DNA of 64,000 nucleotides from UBA4416 sp040386075 (GCA_040386075.1 JAZKGE010000034.1:104954-168953); one strand, 5' to 3'; numbered from the stretch's first letter, positions 19,269 to 27,953 are shown. Notes: generated by a model not told the origin, from the letters alone. Made by a program: numbers and translations.

Positions 19269-20267
19269 ATGAAAAACCTGAAAGTATTATTTGAATCATT
19301 GGAAGCAGTTTTGCCCAAACACATTACCGTGAATCAGGCATTGATAAAAACGCTTAAGATCAATAAAGATGCAGCCAGCAGGCGGATAAGCGGTAAAGCA
19401 CCACTTACGTTTGAAGAGGCATGTGCTTTATCCAAAGCTTATGGTATTGAAATTATGCCTGCGCAATCCGCGCAATTCTCTAATGTAACATTTGGCTATG
19501 TGCCATTTAATAGCAAGCAGGTCGATTCGAAACATTTTTTTCAAACCATCTCAGGCATGTTACAAAGTTTAACCTCTCAAAAGGAGCCTCTGTTGATGCA
19601 TGTGGCCCCGGAAGTGCCTATCTATCATTGTTACAATTACCCCAAGCTTTTAAACTTCAGGCTGTTTTACTGGGGAAAATACCTTTTAAATAATCCGCAT
19701 TATGCTAAACGCATTTTTAATCAGGTAGAGATTGACGCTACTATTACCAAAAACGCTAAAAAAGCTTATGAAAATTATTGCAGTGTCCCCAGCCTCGAAA
19801 TATGGACACCTCAAACCATTCAAAGTATATTGTCGCAATTACATTTTTGTATTGAGACAGGAGATTTTGTGAATCAAGGCGAAGTTGAATCTGTACTGGA
19901 AGAGGTAAGTAAGATGATACAACGGATCAAGCAAATGGCGGAAGAAAATAATAAAGCTTTTGACCACGATAAGAAAAAGAATGTTCCTTTTCATTTTTAT
20001 AAGATCGAAGTGAATATCAATACTTCTAATTTACTGGCAGTAATGGACGATCATAATGTATGTTACCAGCAGTTCAATGCTATTAATTTTATGAGTACAA
20101 CCCAAAGCGATTTTTGTGAAGAAACCTGTGATTGGATCAAAAACATACAATCAAAATCATCTTTGTTAAGCGGTGCCGGTATTGTAGAGCGTCAACGTTT
20201 TTTTAATTCCGTTACAAAACAGATCAACGAGTTTAAGGAAAGTTTGAATAAGGTGGATTTTGGCTAA
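19269..20267 (+). CDS. HTH-type DNA-binding regulator
   Basis: 332 residues. The N-terminus (ITVNQALIKTLKINKDAASR and RISGKAPLTFEEACALSKAY, about 18-57) reads as a Cro/XRE-like helix-turn-helix. The rest (about 70-332) is an alpha-helical region with no recognised sensor motif, possibly for ligand binding or oligomerisation. ATG 19269 is the first good start; an imperfect promoter box (TAATTTTT, 19249-19256) leaves a very short leader. The four-site operator directly upstream suggests autoregulation and control of the divergent envelope operon. Its stop abuts that of ybaB. Confidence 0.8.
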   Translation: MKNLKVLFESLEAVLPKHITVNQALIKTLKINKDAASRRISGKAPLTFEEACALSKAYGIEIMPAQSAQFSNVTFGYVPFNSKQVDSKHFFQTISGMLQSLTSQKEPLLMHVAPEVPIYHCYNYPKLLNFRLFYWGKYLLNNPHYAKRIFNQVEIDATITKNAKKAYENYCSVPSLEIWTPQTIQSILSQLHFCIETGDFVNQGEVESVLEEVSKMIQRIKQMAEENNKAFDHDKKKNVPFHFYKIEVNINTSNLLAVMDDHNVCYQQFNAINFMSTTQSDFCEETCDWIKNIQSKSSLLSGAGIVERQRFFNSVTKQINEFKESLNKVDFG

Positions 20268-20573
20268 TTACATCCCCGGCAGCATCCCACTGGCTACCGA
20301 TTTCATTTCGTTATCATTCAACTCATTAGCTTTTGCCAAGGCTTTATTTAAAGTTACCAGTAACTGCTCTTCCAGTTCTTCGGTATTGCCATGTTGTAAA
20401 CCGGGTGCAATAGTTAACGATTTAAGTTCCCTGTTTCCTGTAATGGCAATTTTAATGTCGCCGCCGGCACCTTCTACATTAATAATGGTTGAATCTAATT
20501 TTAATTTGATCTCATCGGCTTTTTGCTTCATTTCCTGAAGCTTGCCCATCATGTCTCCTAATTTTCCGAACAT
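20268..20573 (-). CDS. YbaB/EbfC family nucleoid-associated protein
   Basis: 101 residues, the usual length. It starts MFGKLGDMMGKLQEMKQKAD and has the core IKIAITGNRELKSLTIAP, as in the YbaB/EbfC fold, a dimeric DNA-binding protein. The C-terminal tail is Met/Gly-rich (SGMLPGM). It is not next to dnaX or recR, its common partners elsewhere. Its stop codon touches the stop of the regulator on the other strand. Confidence 0.93.
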   Translation of the reverse strand: MFGKLGDMMGKLQEMKQKADEIKLKLDSTIINVEGAGGDIKIAITGNRELKSLTIAPGLQHGNTEELEEQLLVTLNKALAKANELNDNEMKSVASGMLPGM

Positions 20574-20594
20574 TGTCCTGTTATTTTATTGTTT

Positions 20595-20714
20595 AACCAC
20601 ATAGAAACATAGTTACGTTTGTGTAAAAAGACGCTTCGCTTTTCATAGCTATGTAAAAACTTGTTTTCTATCTACAACTGTTGCCTGTACTTTTTTCTAT
20701 GTATCTATGTGGTT
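20595..20714. repeat. Inverted repeat with 18-base arms (family R2)
   Basis: Arms AACCACATAGAAACATAG (20595-20612) and CTATGTATCTATGTGGTT (20697-20714) match as an inverted repeat with one mismatch, separated by 84 bases. It fills the gap between ybaB and the methyltransferase gene. No gene or promoter box seen in it. Confidence 0.75.
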
Positions 20715-20735
20715 TAAAATTAATTCATTTATACT

Positions 20736-22094
20736 TTACTTCAAAATCCGAAATTCATTGGGCAAATAATTATTCAACCTATTCCCTAAATGTTTGATCC
20801 AGCCAATACCAAATCCTTTATGGCTCATTAAATTCCAGCCTTTATTTCCTTCAATACTTTGTAATTCTTTTTTTAAGAACTGTATGGCTTGTTCCTGGGT
20901 GCAATCAATCCTTTGTATATGTTCAGACTTATGGATACTCAAGGCCAGGTCATGGTGTGGGATCACTTCGTTTTTTATCAAACTACCAATATTTGTTCCG
21001 GCTTTTTTTAAATACAAATGTGTAAAGCGATTGATGAAATTCAATACTGTTTGATTCAACAATAAATAATCATCTTTGAACTGAACGATGATATGTTCAT
21101 CTAAATTGCTGATCCAATTAGTGAACAATTCTTTTTCTTTTGGTTTAATGGGTGTAAAAGCTTCGTACTTGTTCTTCTTTTGCTGACGGTGATCATCAGC
21201 TGCTCCCGGTTTCCTGAATACCGTACAAAAAAAGCCTTCTGTTTTTGTTTTATCGGGATAAAAACGGTAACCAAATGCTTTGTTGTTTTCGCTTTGAGTT
21301 TCAATAATGCCCCAGGTCTTTTCTGATGGGATCTGAACGGTTGTTAATTCAAATTCAGAAATAAGCCAATCGGCAATATGTTCATTTTCGGCAGCAGAGT
21401 AGGAGCAGGTAGAATACAATAAAGTTCCGCCAGGTTTTAAACTTCCGATGATATCTGATAAGATCCGTTTTTGGCGCTGACTGCATAAATTCACATTATC
21501 CAAACTCCATTCATTAACCGCATCATGTTGTTTTCTGAATAAGCCTGAACCGCTGCAGGGTGCGTCCACTAAGATCACATCAAACACATTTTCCATTTCA
21601 GAAAATGTACTAGGGTCATTATTTGTCACAACTACATTACTGGTTCCCCATTTGCTCAGGTTTTGTGCCAATACATCGGCTCGGGGTTTAATAATTTCAT
21701 TGGCTACTAAAGCACTTTCTTTATTTAATAATGAATTCAATAAGGTGCTTTTTCCTCCGGGAGATGCACACACATCAAAAGCTAACAATGTTTCGTCAAA
21801 ATTAACGCATGATCTTAGCGCATGTTCAATGAACATGGAACCTGCTTCCTGTACATAATAACAACCTGCCTGAAACAAAACATCGTAAGTGAAATTTGGG
21901 CGCTCATTCAGATAAAAACCTTTATCATTCCATGGAACCGGATTATTTAAGGCGAAATTTAAAGAGGTTTGTTTGAACGGATTGATACGAATACTGGTTG
22001 GCGACACTGTTTGATGTGCTTCTAAAAAAGCAGGTTCATCAAAGCCGGGGCAATTGCAAACAGAGTGTATAAATTCAGTAGGTAACTGTAGCAT
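20736..22094 (-). CDS. NOL1/NOP2/Sun-family rRNA m5C methyltransferase (RsmF-like)
   Basis: 452 residues. The SAM-binding motif is FDVCASPGGKSTLLNSLL. The two catalytic Cys motifs of the family are present: VDAPCSGSGLFRK and STCSYSAAENE. A C-terminal domain (about 290-452) with a GIGWIKHLGNRLNNYLPNE end resembles the RNA-binding tail of RsmF-type enzymes. It should methylate C5 of a cytosine in 16S rRNA, but the exact position cannot be read from sequence. A perfect promoter box sits 7 bases upstream of the start, so the mRNA may be leaderless. Confidence 0.93.
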   Translation of the reverse strand: MLQLPTEFIHSVCNCPGFDEPAFLEAHQTVSPTSIRINPFKQTSLNFALNNPVPWNDKGFYLNERPNFTYDVLFQAGCYYVQEAGSMFIEHALRSCVNFDETLLAFDVCASPGGKSTLLNSLLNKESALVANEIIKPRADVLAQNLSKWGTSNVVVTNNDPSTFSEMENVFDVILVDAPCSGSGLFRKQHDAVNEWSLDNVNLCSQRQKRILSDIIGSLKPGGTLLYSTCSYSAAENEHIADWLISEFELTTVQIPSEKTWGIIETQSENNKAFGYRFYPDKTKTEGFFCTVFRKPGAADDHRQQKKNKYEAFTPIKPKEKELFTNWISNLDEHIIVQFKDDYLLLNQTVLNFINRFTHLYLKKAGTNIGSLIKNEVIPHHDLALSIHKSEHIQRIDCTQEQAIQFLKKELQSIEGNKGWNLMSHKGFGIGWIKHLGNRLNNYLPNEFRILK

Positions 22095-22101
22095 AGTTGA
22101 T

Positions 22102-22109
22102 CAAAGATA
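22102..22109 (-). promoter_or_regulatory. Bacteroidota -7 promoter box, TATCTTTG
   Basis: Exact TAnnTTTG on the reverse strand; seven bases separate it from ATG 22094. Transcription would start at or just before the start codon. Confidence 0.6.
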
Positions 22110-22140
22110 CAGAAATGATAGCGCTGTGCCAAGCAAACTA

Positions 22141-22815
22141 TTAAAATGTAAGTGTGAAATAAAGCCTGGTAAACAAGTTGCCGTAGCTTAATGTTTCCTG
22201 CCTGAATTCTTGTTCAGAGTTGTAGCTGCTATATTTGCTTTTGCCAACAAGATATGTTTGGTCATAGCCTGTTTCCAGGGTAAGATACAGATTTTTATAT
22301 AATTTAAGCTTGCTGCCTATCCCGACAACCATATTCATCCCATTTAATTTGCTTACAATATTTGTTTGGTATAGGCTGGTCACAATATTTGCGGTTACTG
22401 CTCTTTTCCGATAGCTCAGATCAGCAAAAGTGTAGATGTAATCGTATTTTTTGACGAGTGAGTATTGAAGTCCGGTTCCTATTTTGTAGTCTTTTACAGT
22501 TGCATTGCCAAAATCACGGGTCGAAGGTAGTGCGAATTGAAGCGTTGTTTTTTTATAAAGGTAGGACGCATGAAATCTGAGTGAAAGTTTTTTATATTTA
22601 TATTTTGCCAGTATGCCATTTAAAAATTCAAAGTATGAAACGCCCGGTGGACTAAATAAACGTGGTTGATAGGAGTTTAATCCTAAAAACAGGTAACCTA
22701 CTTCATACGGACGAGGATTGGACAAAGGAAGATCATAGTCTTCTGAAACAGATAAACTATCCTGTGCTTTCAATGAAAGTGTAAAAGCCAGTAAGAAAAT
22801 TAACGTAACTTTCAT
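22141..22815 (-). CDS. Predicted outer-membrane beta-barrel protein, unknown function
   Basis: 224 residues with a signal peptide (MKVTLIFLLAFTLSLKAQDS). The mature part alternates polar and hydrophobic residues with many Tyr (YKYKKLSLRFHASYLYKKT) and ends in LFTRLYFTLTF, a terminal Phe as in outer-membrane barrels. It is divergent from recX across 46 bases. No family recognised. Confidence 0.7.
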   Translation of the reverse strand: MKVTLIFLLAFTLSLKAQDSLSVSEDYDLPLSNPRPYEVGYLFLGLNSYQPRLFSPPGVSYFEFLNGILAKYKYKKLSLRFHASYLYKKTTLQFALPSTRDFGNATVKDYKIGTGLQYSLVKKYDYIYTFADLSYRKRAVTANIVTSLYQTNIVSKLNGMNMVVGIGSKLKLYKNLYLTLETGYDQTYLVGKSKYSSYNSEQEFRQETLSYGNLFTRLYFTLTF

Positions 22816-22849
22816 TTACAGAAGACGAAAATTAAATTCATTTATTGTT

Positions 22850-22857
22850 TACTTTTG
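22850..22857 (+). promoter_or_regulatory. Bacteroidota -7 promoter box, TACTTTTG
   Basis: Exact TAnnTTTG. The recX start codon follows after only four bases, so the message is probably leaderless. Confidence 0.65.
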
Positions 22858-22861
22858 TTTT

Positions 22862-23347
22862 ATGCCCGAAAATAAAACTCCTGTAAAAATAACCGATCCA
22901 CACATGGCTTTAATGAAGTTGCAAAGCTGGTGCGCCTACCAGGAACGTTGTCAGCAGGATGTACGGAATAAACTATATGAGTTGGGCATGTGGCAAGAAG
23001 CAGTTGAGAACATCATCGTTAAACTCATCGAAGATAATTTTTTGAATGAAGAACGTTTTGCTATGACCTTTGCCCGCGGAAAATTTGCTATCAAAAAATG
23101 GGGCCGTATTAAGATCAAACAGGAACTCAAGCAAAAACGGGTGAGTGATTACTGCTTAAAAAAAGCACTTCAGCAAATTGATGAGACAGAATATATCAAT
23201 ACGCTCAGAAAATTGATCGAATCAAAACGTAAATTGATTAAGGAACCGAATAAAATAAAGCTCCAATACAAATTGATGAACTATGTTTTATCTAAAGGCT
23301 ATGAGAAGGATATTGTGTTTGATGTTTTGAATAATAAGGAAGAGTGA
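22862..23347 (+). CDS. recX: Regulatory protein RecX
   Basis: 161 residues, the typical size. Three-helix repeats with the family pattern: AYQERCQQDVRNKLYELGMW, then VENIIVKLIEDNFLNEERFA and FARGKFAIKKWGRIKIKQEL. RecX modulates RecA filaments during recombinational repair. recA is not in the window. It starts directly after a promoter box and is followed by the intergenic repeat at 23420. Confidence 0.93.
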   Translation: MPENKTPVKITDPHMALMKLQSWCAYQERCQQDVRNKLYELGMWQEAVENIIVKLIEDNFLNEERFAMTFARGKFAIKKWGRIKIKQELKQKRVSDYCLKKALQQIDETEYINTLRKLIESKRKLIKEPNKIKLQYKLMNYVLSKGYEKDIVFDVLNNKEE

Positions 23348-23419
23348 TGTCTCTATCCCTCGCTCAGATCTTGCGTTTTAAAATTCGGAGTTTGCATTTC
23401 GATCTTATCGTAAACGCTT

Positions 23420-23503
23420 CGCGAGGGATGCAAACGGAAATCCTTTTTTGTGAAACAAAAGATTGGAGTGACAGCCCGGTTCGGCTACCCCCGAACGCGC
23501 CCA
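23420..23503 (+). repeat. Structured intergenic repeat, copy 2 (family R1)
   Basis: Same order as copies 1 and 3: CGCGAGGGATGCAAACGGAA, hairpin AATCCTTTTTTG/CAAAAGATT, then AGTGACAGCCCGG, a second hairpin GTTCGG/CCGAAC (23479-23484 with 23491-23496), and CGCGCCCAAA. The outer stem is CGCG/CGCG (23420-23423 with 23496-23499), partly competing with hairpin 2. An 8-base TCCCTCGC at 23357 is complementary to its 5' end. Confidence 0.75.
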
Positions 23504-23517
23504 AAAAATCAAAATAA

Positions 23518-24645
23518 TCAAACAAATAATTCGCTGGCAATTTTATCTGCCAGGAGTTTTCCTTTTTCTGTTAACGTATAATTAGCATCTTTTTTCAAAA
23601 CACTATTCTGTGTGATATAGATCTCAATTTGAGATAAAAATGTTTTCACAAAATCACTGTTAAAATTTGCTTTGAGATAATTGAGATCGATACCCCAAAT
23701 AGTACGAAGTGATGTTAAAATATATTCGTTAAAGCGTTCTTTTTCTGTAAGGATCTCTTTTTCAAAATAAGCCTCCGTTTTTTCGCTAACTTGTTTTATA
23801 TATTGTGCATTATTAGCAATATTCCATTGCCTGGAAACGCCATCGAATGAATGTGCAGAAGGACCCAGGCCAATGTAATGAGCTCCTTTCCAATAATTGG
23901 AATTGTGAATGCTGAAAAATCCTTCTTTACCAAAGTTGGAAATTTCGTAATGGATGAATTTATTTTTTTCCAAACGGTCGATCATTTCCAGAAACATTTC
24001 TGAACTTTTTTCATCATCAATGGCCACTTCTTTTTTAGCTTTAAGGTCGTGGCCAAGTTTTGTTTTTTCTTCGATGGTTAAATTATAACTCGAAATATGT
24101 TTTACGTCTAATGCAATGGCTTTGTCCAGTGTTTTTTTCCAGTTAGTGATATTCGAAAATTTTGAACCGTAGATCAGGTCAATGGTAATGTTCTCAAAAC
24201 CTCTGTCCTGTGCCCTTTTTACACTTGCCTCACTTTCTTTAGCTGTGTGCGCACGGTTCATCCAAATAAGTTCTTCTTCATCAAAACTTTGTAAGCCTAT
24301 GCTTAGCCTGTTCACTTCCAGACGTTTTAATTCTTTTAATTTTTCATCAGAAAGATCGTCCGGATTGCATTCAAAGGTAATTTCTGCATCGTTTGATACC
24401 TGATAGAGTTTATAGATCTTTTCTAAAATTAAAAAACTTTCTTTTTCAGTTAATAAACTGGGTGTGCCGCCACCAAGATAAATGGTCTCAATTTTTTTAT
24501 CCGAAAGGTAATTGATGCGCAGGTCAATTTCCGAAAGTATGCTTTTTACCAGGGCTTCTTTATTCTGTAAGGAAGTTGAGAAATGAAAGTCGCAGTAATG
24601 ACAGGCCTTTTTGCAAAAAGGAATATGAATGTATATTCCACTCAC
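23518..24645 (-). CDS. hemW: Radical SAM protein HemW (coproporphyrinogen III oxidase-like)
   Basis: 375 residues. The radical SAM cluster motif is at the N-terminus: IPFCKKACHYCDFHF (Cys11, Cys15, Cys18). The next family signatures are TIYLGGGTPSLL, RLSIGLQSFDEEEL and HYEISNFGKEGFFSIHN. HemW proteins are heme chaperones rather than true HemN enzymes; the short N-terminus before the cluster fits HemW. It starts 3 bases after the 498-residue gene upstream, so the two are likely co-transcribed. Confidence 0.93.
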   Translation of the reverse strand: MSGIYIHIPFCKKACHYCDFHFSTSLQNKEALVKSILSEIDLRINYLSDKKIETIYLGGGTPSLLTEKESFLILEKIYKLYQVSNDAEITFECNPDDLSDEKLKELKRLEVNRLSIGLQSFDEEELIWMNRAHTAKESEASVKRAQDRGFENITIDLIYGSKFSNITNWKKTLDKAIALDVKHISSYNLTIEEKTKLGHDLKAKKEVAIDDEKSSEMFLEMIDRLEKNKFIHYEISNFGKEGFFSIHNSNYWKGAHYIGLGPSAHSFDGVSRQWNIANNAQYIKQVSEKTEAYFEKEILTEKERFNEYILTSLRTIWGIDLNYLKANFNSDFVKTFLSQIEIYITQNSVLKKDANYTLTEKGKLLADKIASELFV

Positions 24646-24648
24646 AAT

Positions 24649-26145
24649 TTATAGTTTAACGGGAATGTTATAATAGCTTACCAACTCCATAATAAGCAAT
24701 CTCACATGTTCAAAATCACCGGCGTTATCATAAGTTACTTTTAATTTTTCGGTATACTGTTTACGTTGGTTGGTAAGGTATTGGGATGTGAAATAATAAG
24801 CATCAATAGTGAGGTCATTTTCTTTTACAACGATCTGGTCGGAAGTGATCTTTTTGTAGCGTTTATAGGTAGCAATCACTTTATCGTGTTGTTTGATACT
24901 AAAATAACCCATGATCAATGCCACAAACATACCATCTAAGAATTTCTGAAATGGTATTTGCTGATACGAGATCAATGTATCTTCCAGTATTTTTACCGAT
25001 TTATTTTTATCCGTAATATCTCCTGTTAATAAAATTGCCGCATAAAAGCATTTTATATTAATGAGTTTTATAATATACTCGCCATCGTCCCAGATATTTT
25101 TTGACAGTTCAGATTCCAGTTTTTGTTTCAGGAACAAGAGATTCTCTTTAATATCGGCTGGTAATGTTTTATGGTAATCGTCCCTGAAAAGGAAGGCATA
25201 GGAACTCATATAATGACTGGCCTGAACCGAAAAAGAAAATATTTCAGGAATGTTGATATAACTTTTCCAGAACTTCAGGAAGGAACTGATATTGTTCATT
25301 TTTCTCACTTCCTGTAACATTGATTCGGTATTGTTGTTGTTCACATCCAGTTGCAAGCGTAGCCCCAGGATCTTGAAATACATATCATCCAGAAAATGAA
25401 AACAAACATGCGCACTGTTTAAAAAATCGCGTTCTAATTCATCCAGTTCTTTAATGGTTTCAGGTTTAAAAAAATCAGAGTGACTTAAAAAACTCAGTTC
25501 GTAATATTTTCCGAAACGCGCTAAAATGCTAATGGAGTTTGATGGATGCTTGGTATATTGGTTAAAAAAAGCAAGGTCTTTGTTAGCTTGAGCTTTCGAA
25601 ATGTTTTCTTTACCTTTAAAAAATAGATGTTCGCGGAGGTATAAGTAGATAGAGTTTTTGATCTGTTCTAATACAATGTAATCATTTACTTTTTTATGAA
25701 ATTTATTGGCATCTTTAGATTCGGTAATAAAGCATTGTTGCGCAAAAAATTTGGTAACTTCTATGAGTGTTGTGTAGTCCTCAATTTTTTCGGCAACATC
25801 TGATAACCATTCTGCAATATCATTGGCTTTTTGTTTTTCTCCTTTGCTCAGAAGCTCTTCAATCACCTGCAAATTATGTTTCAGATAATTTGGATAATTC
25901 CTGCTTAAAAAACCACTTAACTTAAATGTGTGATGTGTTAACTGGAGAAATTTTTTCTTTGTTTTTTCGTCAGAATCGCCATAAGTGCGTTTACACAATT
26001 CATCCGACTCATGTGGTGTTTTTGAATGGCGAATGGTTGTGACTAATTTATGCGGAAGGTCTGCATTCGTGTTTAATAAATAATCAGAAAATTCTTTAAA
26101 ATGAAATTCAGATAGCAGGAGAATTTGTTTTTGAATACTAATCAT
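24649..26145 (-). CDS. Large alpha-helical cytoplasmic protein of unknown function
   Basis: 498 residues, no signal peptide and no membrane segment. The sequence is almost entirely helical, with regularly spaced hydrophobic and aromatic residues (for example FKLSGFLSRNYPNYLKHNLQ and SVKILEDTLISYQQIPFQKF), consistent with a degenerate TPR-like solenoid. I recognise no enzyme motif. It precedes hemW by 3 bases; functional coupling is possible but unproven. A near-match promoter box (CAAAGATT on the plus strand, 26165-26172) lies about 20 bases upstream. Confidence 0.8.
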   Translation of the reverse strand: MISIQKQILLLSEFHFKEFSDYLLNTNADLPHKLVTTIRHSKTPHESDELCKRTYGDSDEKTKKKFLQLTHHTFKLSGFLSRNYPNYLKHNLQVIEELLSKGEKQKANDIAEWLSDVAEKIEDYTTLIEVTKFFAQQCFITESKDANKFHKKVNDYIVLEQIKNSIYLYLREHLFFKGKENISKAQANKDLAFFNQYTKHPSNSISILARFGKYYELSFLSHSDFFKPETIKELDELERDFLNSAHVCFHFLDDMYFKILGLRLQLDVNNNNTESMLQEVRKMNNISSFLKFWKSYINIPEIFSFSVQASHYMSSYAFLFRDDYHKTLPADIKENLLFLKQKLESELSKNIWDDGEYIIKLINIKCFYAAILLTGDITDKNKSVKILEDTLISYQQIPFQKFLDGMFVALIMGYFSIKQHDKVIATYKRYKKITSDQIVVKENDLTIDAYYFTSQYLTNQRKQYTEKLKVTYDNAGDFEHVRLLIMELVSYYNIPVKL

Positions 26146-26235
26146 TGGATCATTTAATTTTGGACAAAGATTTCTTTAAACCTAATGATAATGTTTTATT
26201 ATTACAAACGTAATTTATAAACACACAGCAGTTTT

Positions 26236-26919
26236 TTACCCAAATAAATTATCAGCCGGCAAAGTCCAGTCGATGGGCTTTATTTTTTTTGAAGCAAGAA
26301 ATTCATTGGTCTTCGAGAAATGTCTGCAACCAAAAAATGCACCGCCGGCTAAGGGAGACGGGTGCGCAGCTGTTAAAACTAAATGTTTTTCTAAATCGAT
26401 TAAGGAAGATTTTGATTTTGCGAAATTCCCCCACAATAGAAATACGCAATTCTTTTTTTCATCAGATATTTGTTTGATCACCGAATCAGTGAAGATCTCC
26501 CAACCCTTTTTTTGGTGACTTCCCGGGGCACCTGCTCTTACTGTTAACGTTGCATTTAATAATAATATGCCCTGTGCAGCCCACGTTGTTAAATTACCAT
26601 GATTTGGGATCGTAAAGCCAACATCTGTTCTTAATTCCTTGTAAATATTAGCTAAAGAAGGCGGTGTTCTTACCCCATAATTAACCGAAAAACTTAGGCC
26701 ATGTGCCTGATTTGGACCATGATATGGGTCTTGTCCCAAAACAACGACTTTTACATCTTCAAATGAGGTTAATGTAAAGGCGTTGAATACTTCGGTTTGT
26801 TTGGGATAAACGATATGTTCTTTTCTTTCTTTTTTTATAAATGCTTTTAAATCATCCATATAGGGCTTTTCAAATTCAGATTCCAGCTTTTTGTCCCAGG
26901 AGTTATGGATCAGATTCAT
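26236..26919 (-). CDS. ung: Uracil-DNA glycosylase (family 1)
   Basis: 227 residues, usual length. The water-activating loop is GQDPYHGPNQAHGLSF with catalytic Asp64. The uracil-binding strand is LLLNATLTVRAG and the minor-groove loop is AAHPSPLAGG with His186. It removes uracil from DNA in base excision repair. It is monocistronic as far as can be seen; the next gene rightwards is divergent. Confidence 0.97.
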   Translation of the reverse strand: MNLIHNSWDKKLESEFEKPYMDDLKAFIKKERKEHIVYPKQTEVFNAFTLTSFEDVKVVVLGQDPYHGPNQAHGLSFSVNYGVRTPPSLANIYKELRTDVGFTIPNHGNLTTWAAQGILLLNATLTVRAGAPGSHQKKGWEIFTDSVIKQISDEKKNCVFLLWGNFAKSKSSLIDLEKHLVLTAAHPSPLAGGAFFGCRHFSKTNEFLASKKIKPIDWTLPADNLFG

Positions 26920-26984
26920 GCTTATTGTGTGTTTTGTGTTAATTGTTTGTGTGAAATAAAACAGCCTTTTTTCTGGGCTTTTTT

Positions 26985-27014
26985 TTTGTTGTTAGCGAAA
27001 TTACTATATATTTG
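26985..27014 (+). promoter_or_regulatory. Bacteroidota promoter, TTTG-18 bases-TATATTTG
   Basis: A -33-like TTTG (26985-26988) is 18 bases from an exact -7 box TATATTTG (27007-27014). This is the most complete promoter in the window. It drives the small lipoprotein and bacilliredoxin genes, with a leader of about 24 bases. Confidence 0.7.
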
Positions 27015-27043
27015 TTACTCTATTATTTATAAAAATAAAAATT

Positions 27044-27175
27044 ATGAAAAAATTAGCTTTATTATCTGCACTATCGTTCGCGTTTTGCGTAACAATCTCT
27101 TCTTGCAAATCGCACGAAAAATGCCCGGCTTATTCTAAAGCTAATACAACTATTTCTGCTAAAAAATCAGTTTAA
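27044..27175 (+). CDS. 43-residue lipoprotein
   Basis: Read directly: ATG 27044 to TAA 27173-27175. The product has a lipoprotein signal peptide (MKKLALLSALSFAFCVTISS) followed by Cys21, then a short polar tail KSHEKCPAYSKANTTISAKK. A well-formed promoter lies just upstream, and the bacilliredoxin gene starts 4 bases after the stop, so it is very likely a real, co-transcribed gene. The mature protein would be a 23-residue lipid-anchored peptide with a second Cys. Function unknown; similar tiny lipoproteins are common in Bacteroidota. Confidence 0.8.
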   Translation: MKKLALLSALSFAFCVTISSCKSHEKCPAYSKANTTISAKKSV

Positions 27176-27179
27176 TTTT

Positions 27180-27527
27180 ATGCTGTGGCATAAAATAACA
27201 GATATTAGTCAGTTACAAGATATTATAAAACTTACCCAGGAACAGTCGGCCAACAGGTTGACTGTTCTTATTTTTAAGCATAGCACCAGATGTTCTATTA
27301 GTTCTATGGCACTGAATCGCCTGGAAACCAAATGGAATGATACCGATAAAATACGCGCTTATTACCTGGATCTTTTACAACATCGGGATATTTCAAATGA
27401 AATTGCCAGTCTTTTCTCAGTTGAACATGCTTCTCCACAAGTACTCTTAATTCAAAACGGGACTTGCATTTACCACGCCTCTCATACCGATATTTCGGCT
27501 ACGGCCATTTTAGAGGCGGCGCACTAA
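27180..27527 (+). CDS. Bacilliredoxin, YtxJ/BrxC family
   Basis: 115 residues, thioredoxin-like. The motif LIFKHSTRCSISSMALN places a single redox Cys (Cys38) where YtxJ proteins have theirs (TCPIS-like). PQVLLIQNG matches the cis-Pro strand. Such proteins remove bacillithiol from oxidised protein thiols, so the organism probably makes bacillithiol, as many Bacteroidota do. It follows the small lipoprotein by 4 bases and converges with the OsmC gene, another peroxide/thiol stress function. Confidence 0.88.
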   Translation: MLWHKITDISQLQDIIKLTQEQSANRLTVLIFKHSTRCSISSMALNRLETKWNDTDKIRAYYLDLLQHRDISNEIASLFSVEHASPQVLLIQNGTCIYHASHTDISATAILEAAH

Positions 27528-27542
27528 GCCTGAACATTCAGA

Positions 27543-27953
27543 TTATTGCCAGATAAATTTCACGACTTGTTTTAGGTCGGGATGCAAACTTTTAGCTACC
27601 GGGCAAGTATGAGCAGCGTTTTCATATATTTTCTTCTCTTTATCTGTATAATTTCCTTTTGGAAAAGTAATAGTAACATGTATTTCACCAATCCTTCTTG
27701 GTTCGGCATACATCACTTTGGTCACTTCTGCCATTGTGCCATCAACCTTGGTAATACTTTCTTTCATGGCAACAATACCCATTACGGATATCATGCAGCT
27801 TGCAAGTGCTGTGGCTACCAGGTCGGTTGGCGAAAATGCTTCGCCTTTACCGTGATTATCTTTTGGGGCATCCGTATGGATGGTATTATTGGATTGAAGA
27901 TGTGTAGCTTCGGTTCTTAACTCGCCTAAATAAGTTACTTTGCTGGTTATCAT
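27543..27953 (-). CDS. OsmC/Ohr-family peroxide-reducing protein
   Basis: 136 residues. The two active-site cysteines are in ATALASCMISVMG (Cys53) and AAHTCPVAKSLHP (Cys117). OsmC proteins reduce organic peroxides. The plain OsmC type fits better than Ohr because of the sequence between the Cys. A perfect promoter box lies 18 bases upstream of the start. Convergent neighbour: the bacilliredoxin gene, 15 bases away. Confidence 0.93.
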   Translation of the reverse strand: MITSKVTYLGELRTEATHLQSNNTIHTDAPKDNHGKGEAFSPTDLVATALASCMISVMGIVAMKESITKVDGTMAEVTKVMYAEPRRIGEIHVTITFPKGNYTDKEKKIYENAAHTCPVAKSLHPDLKQVVKFIWQ

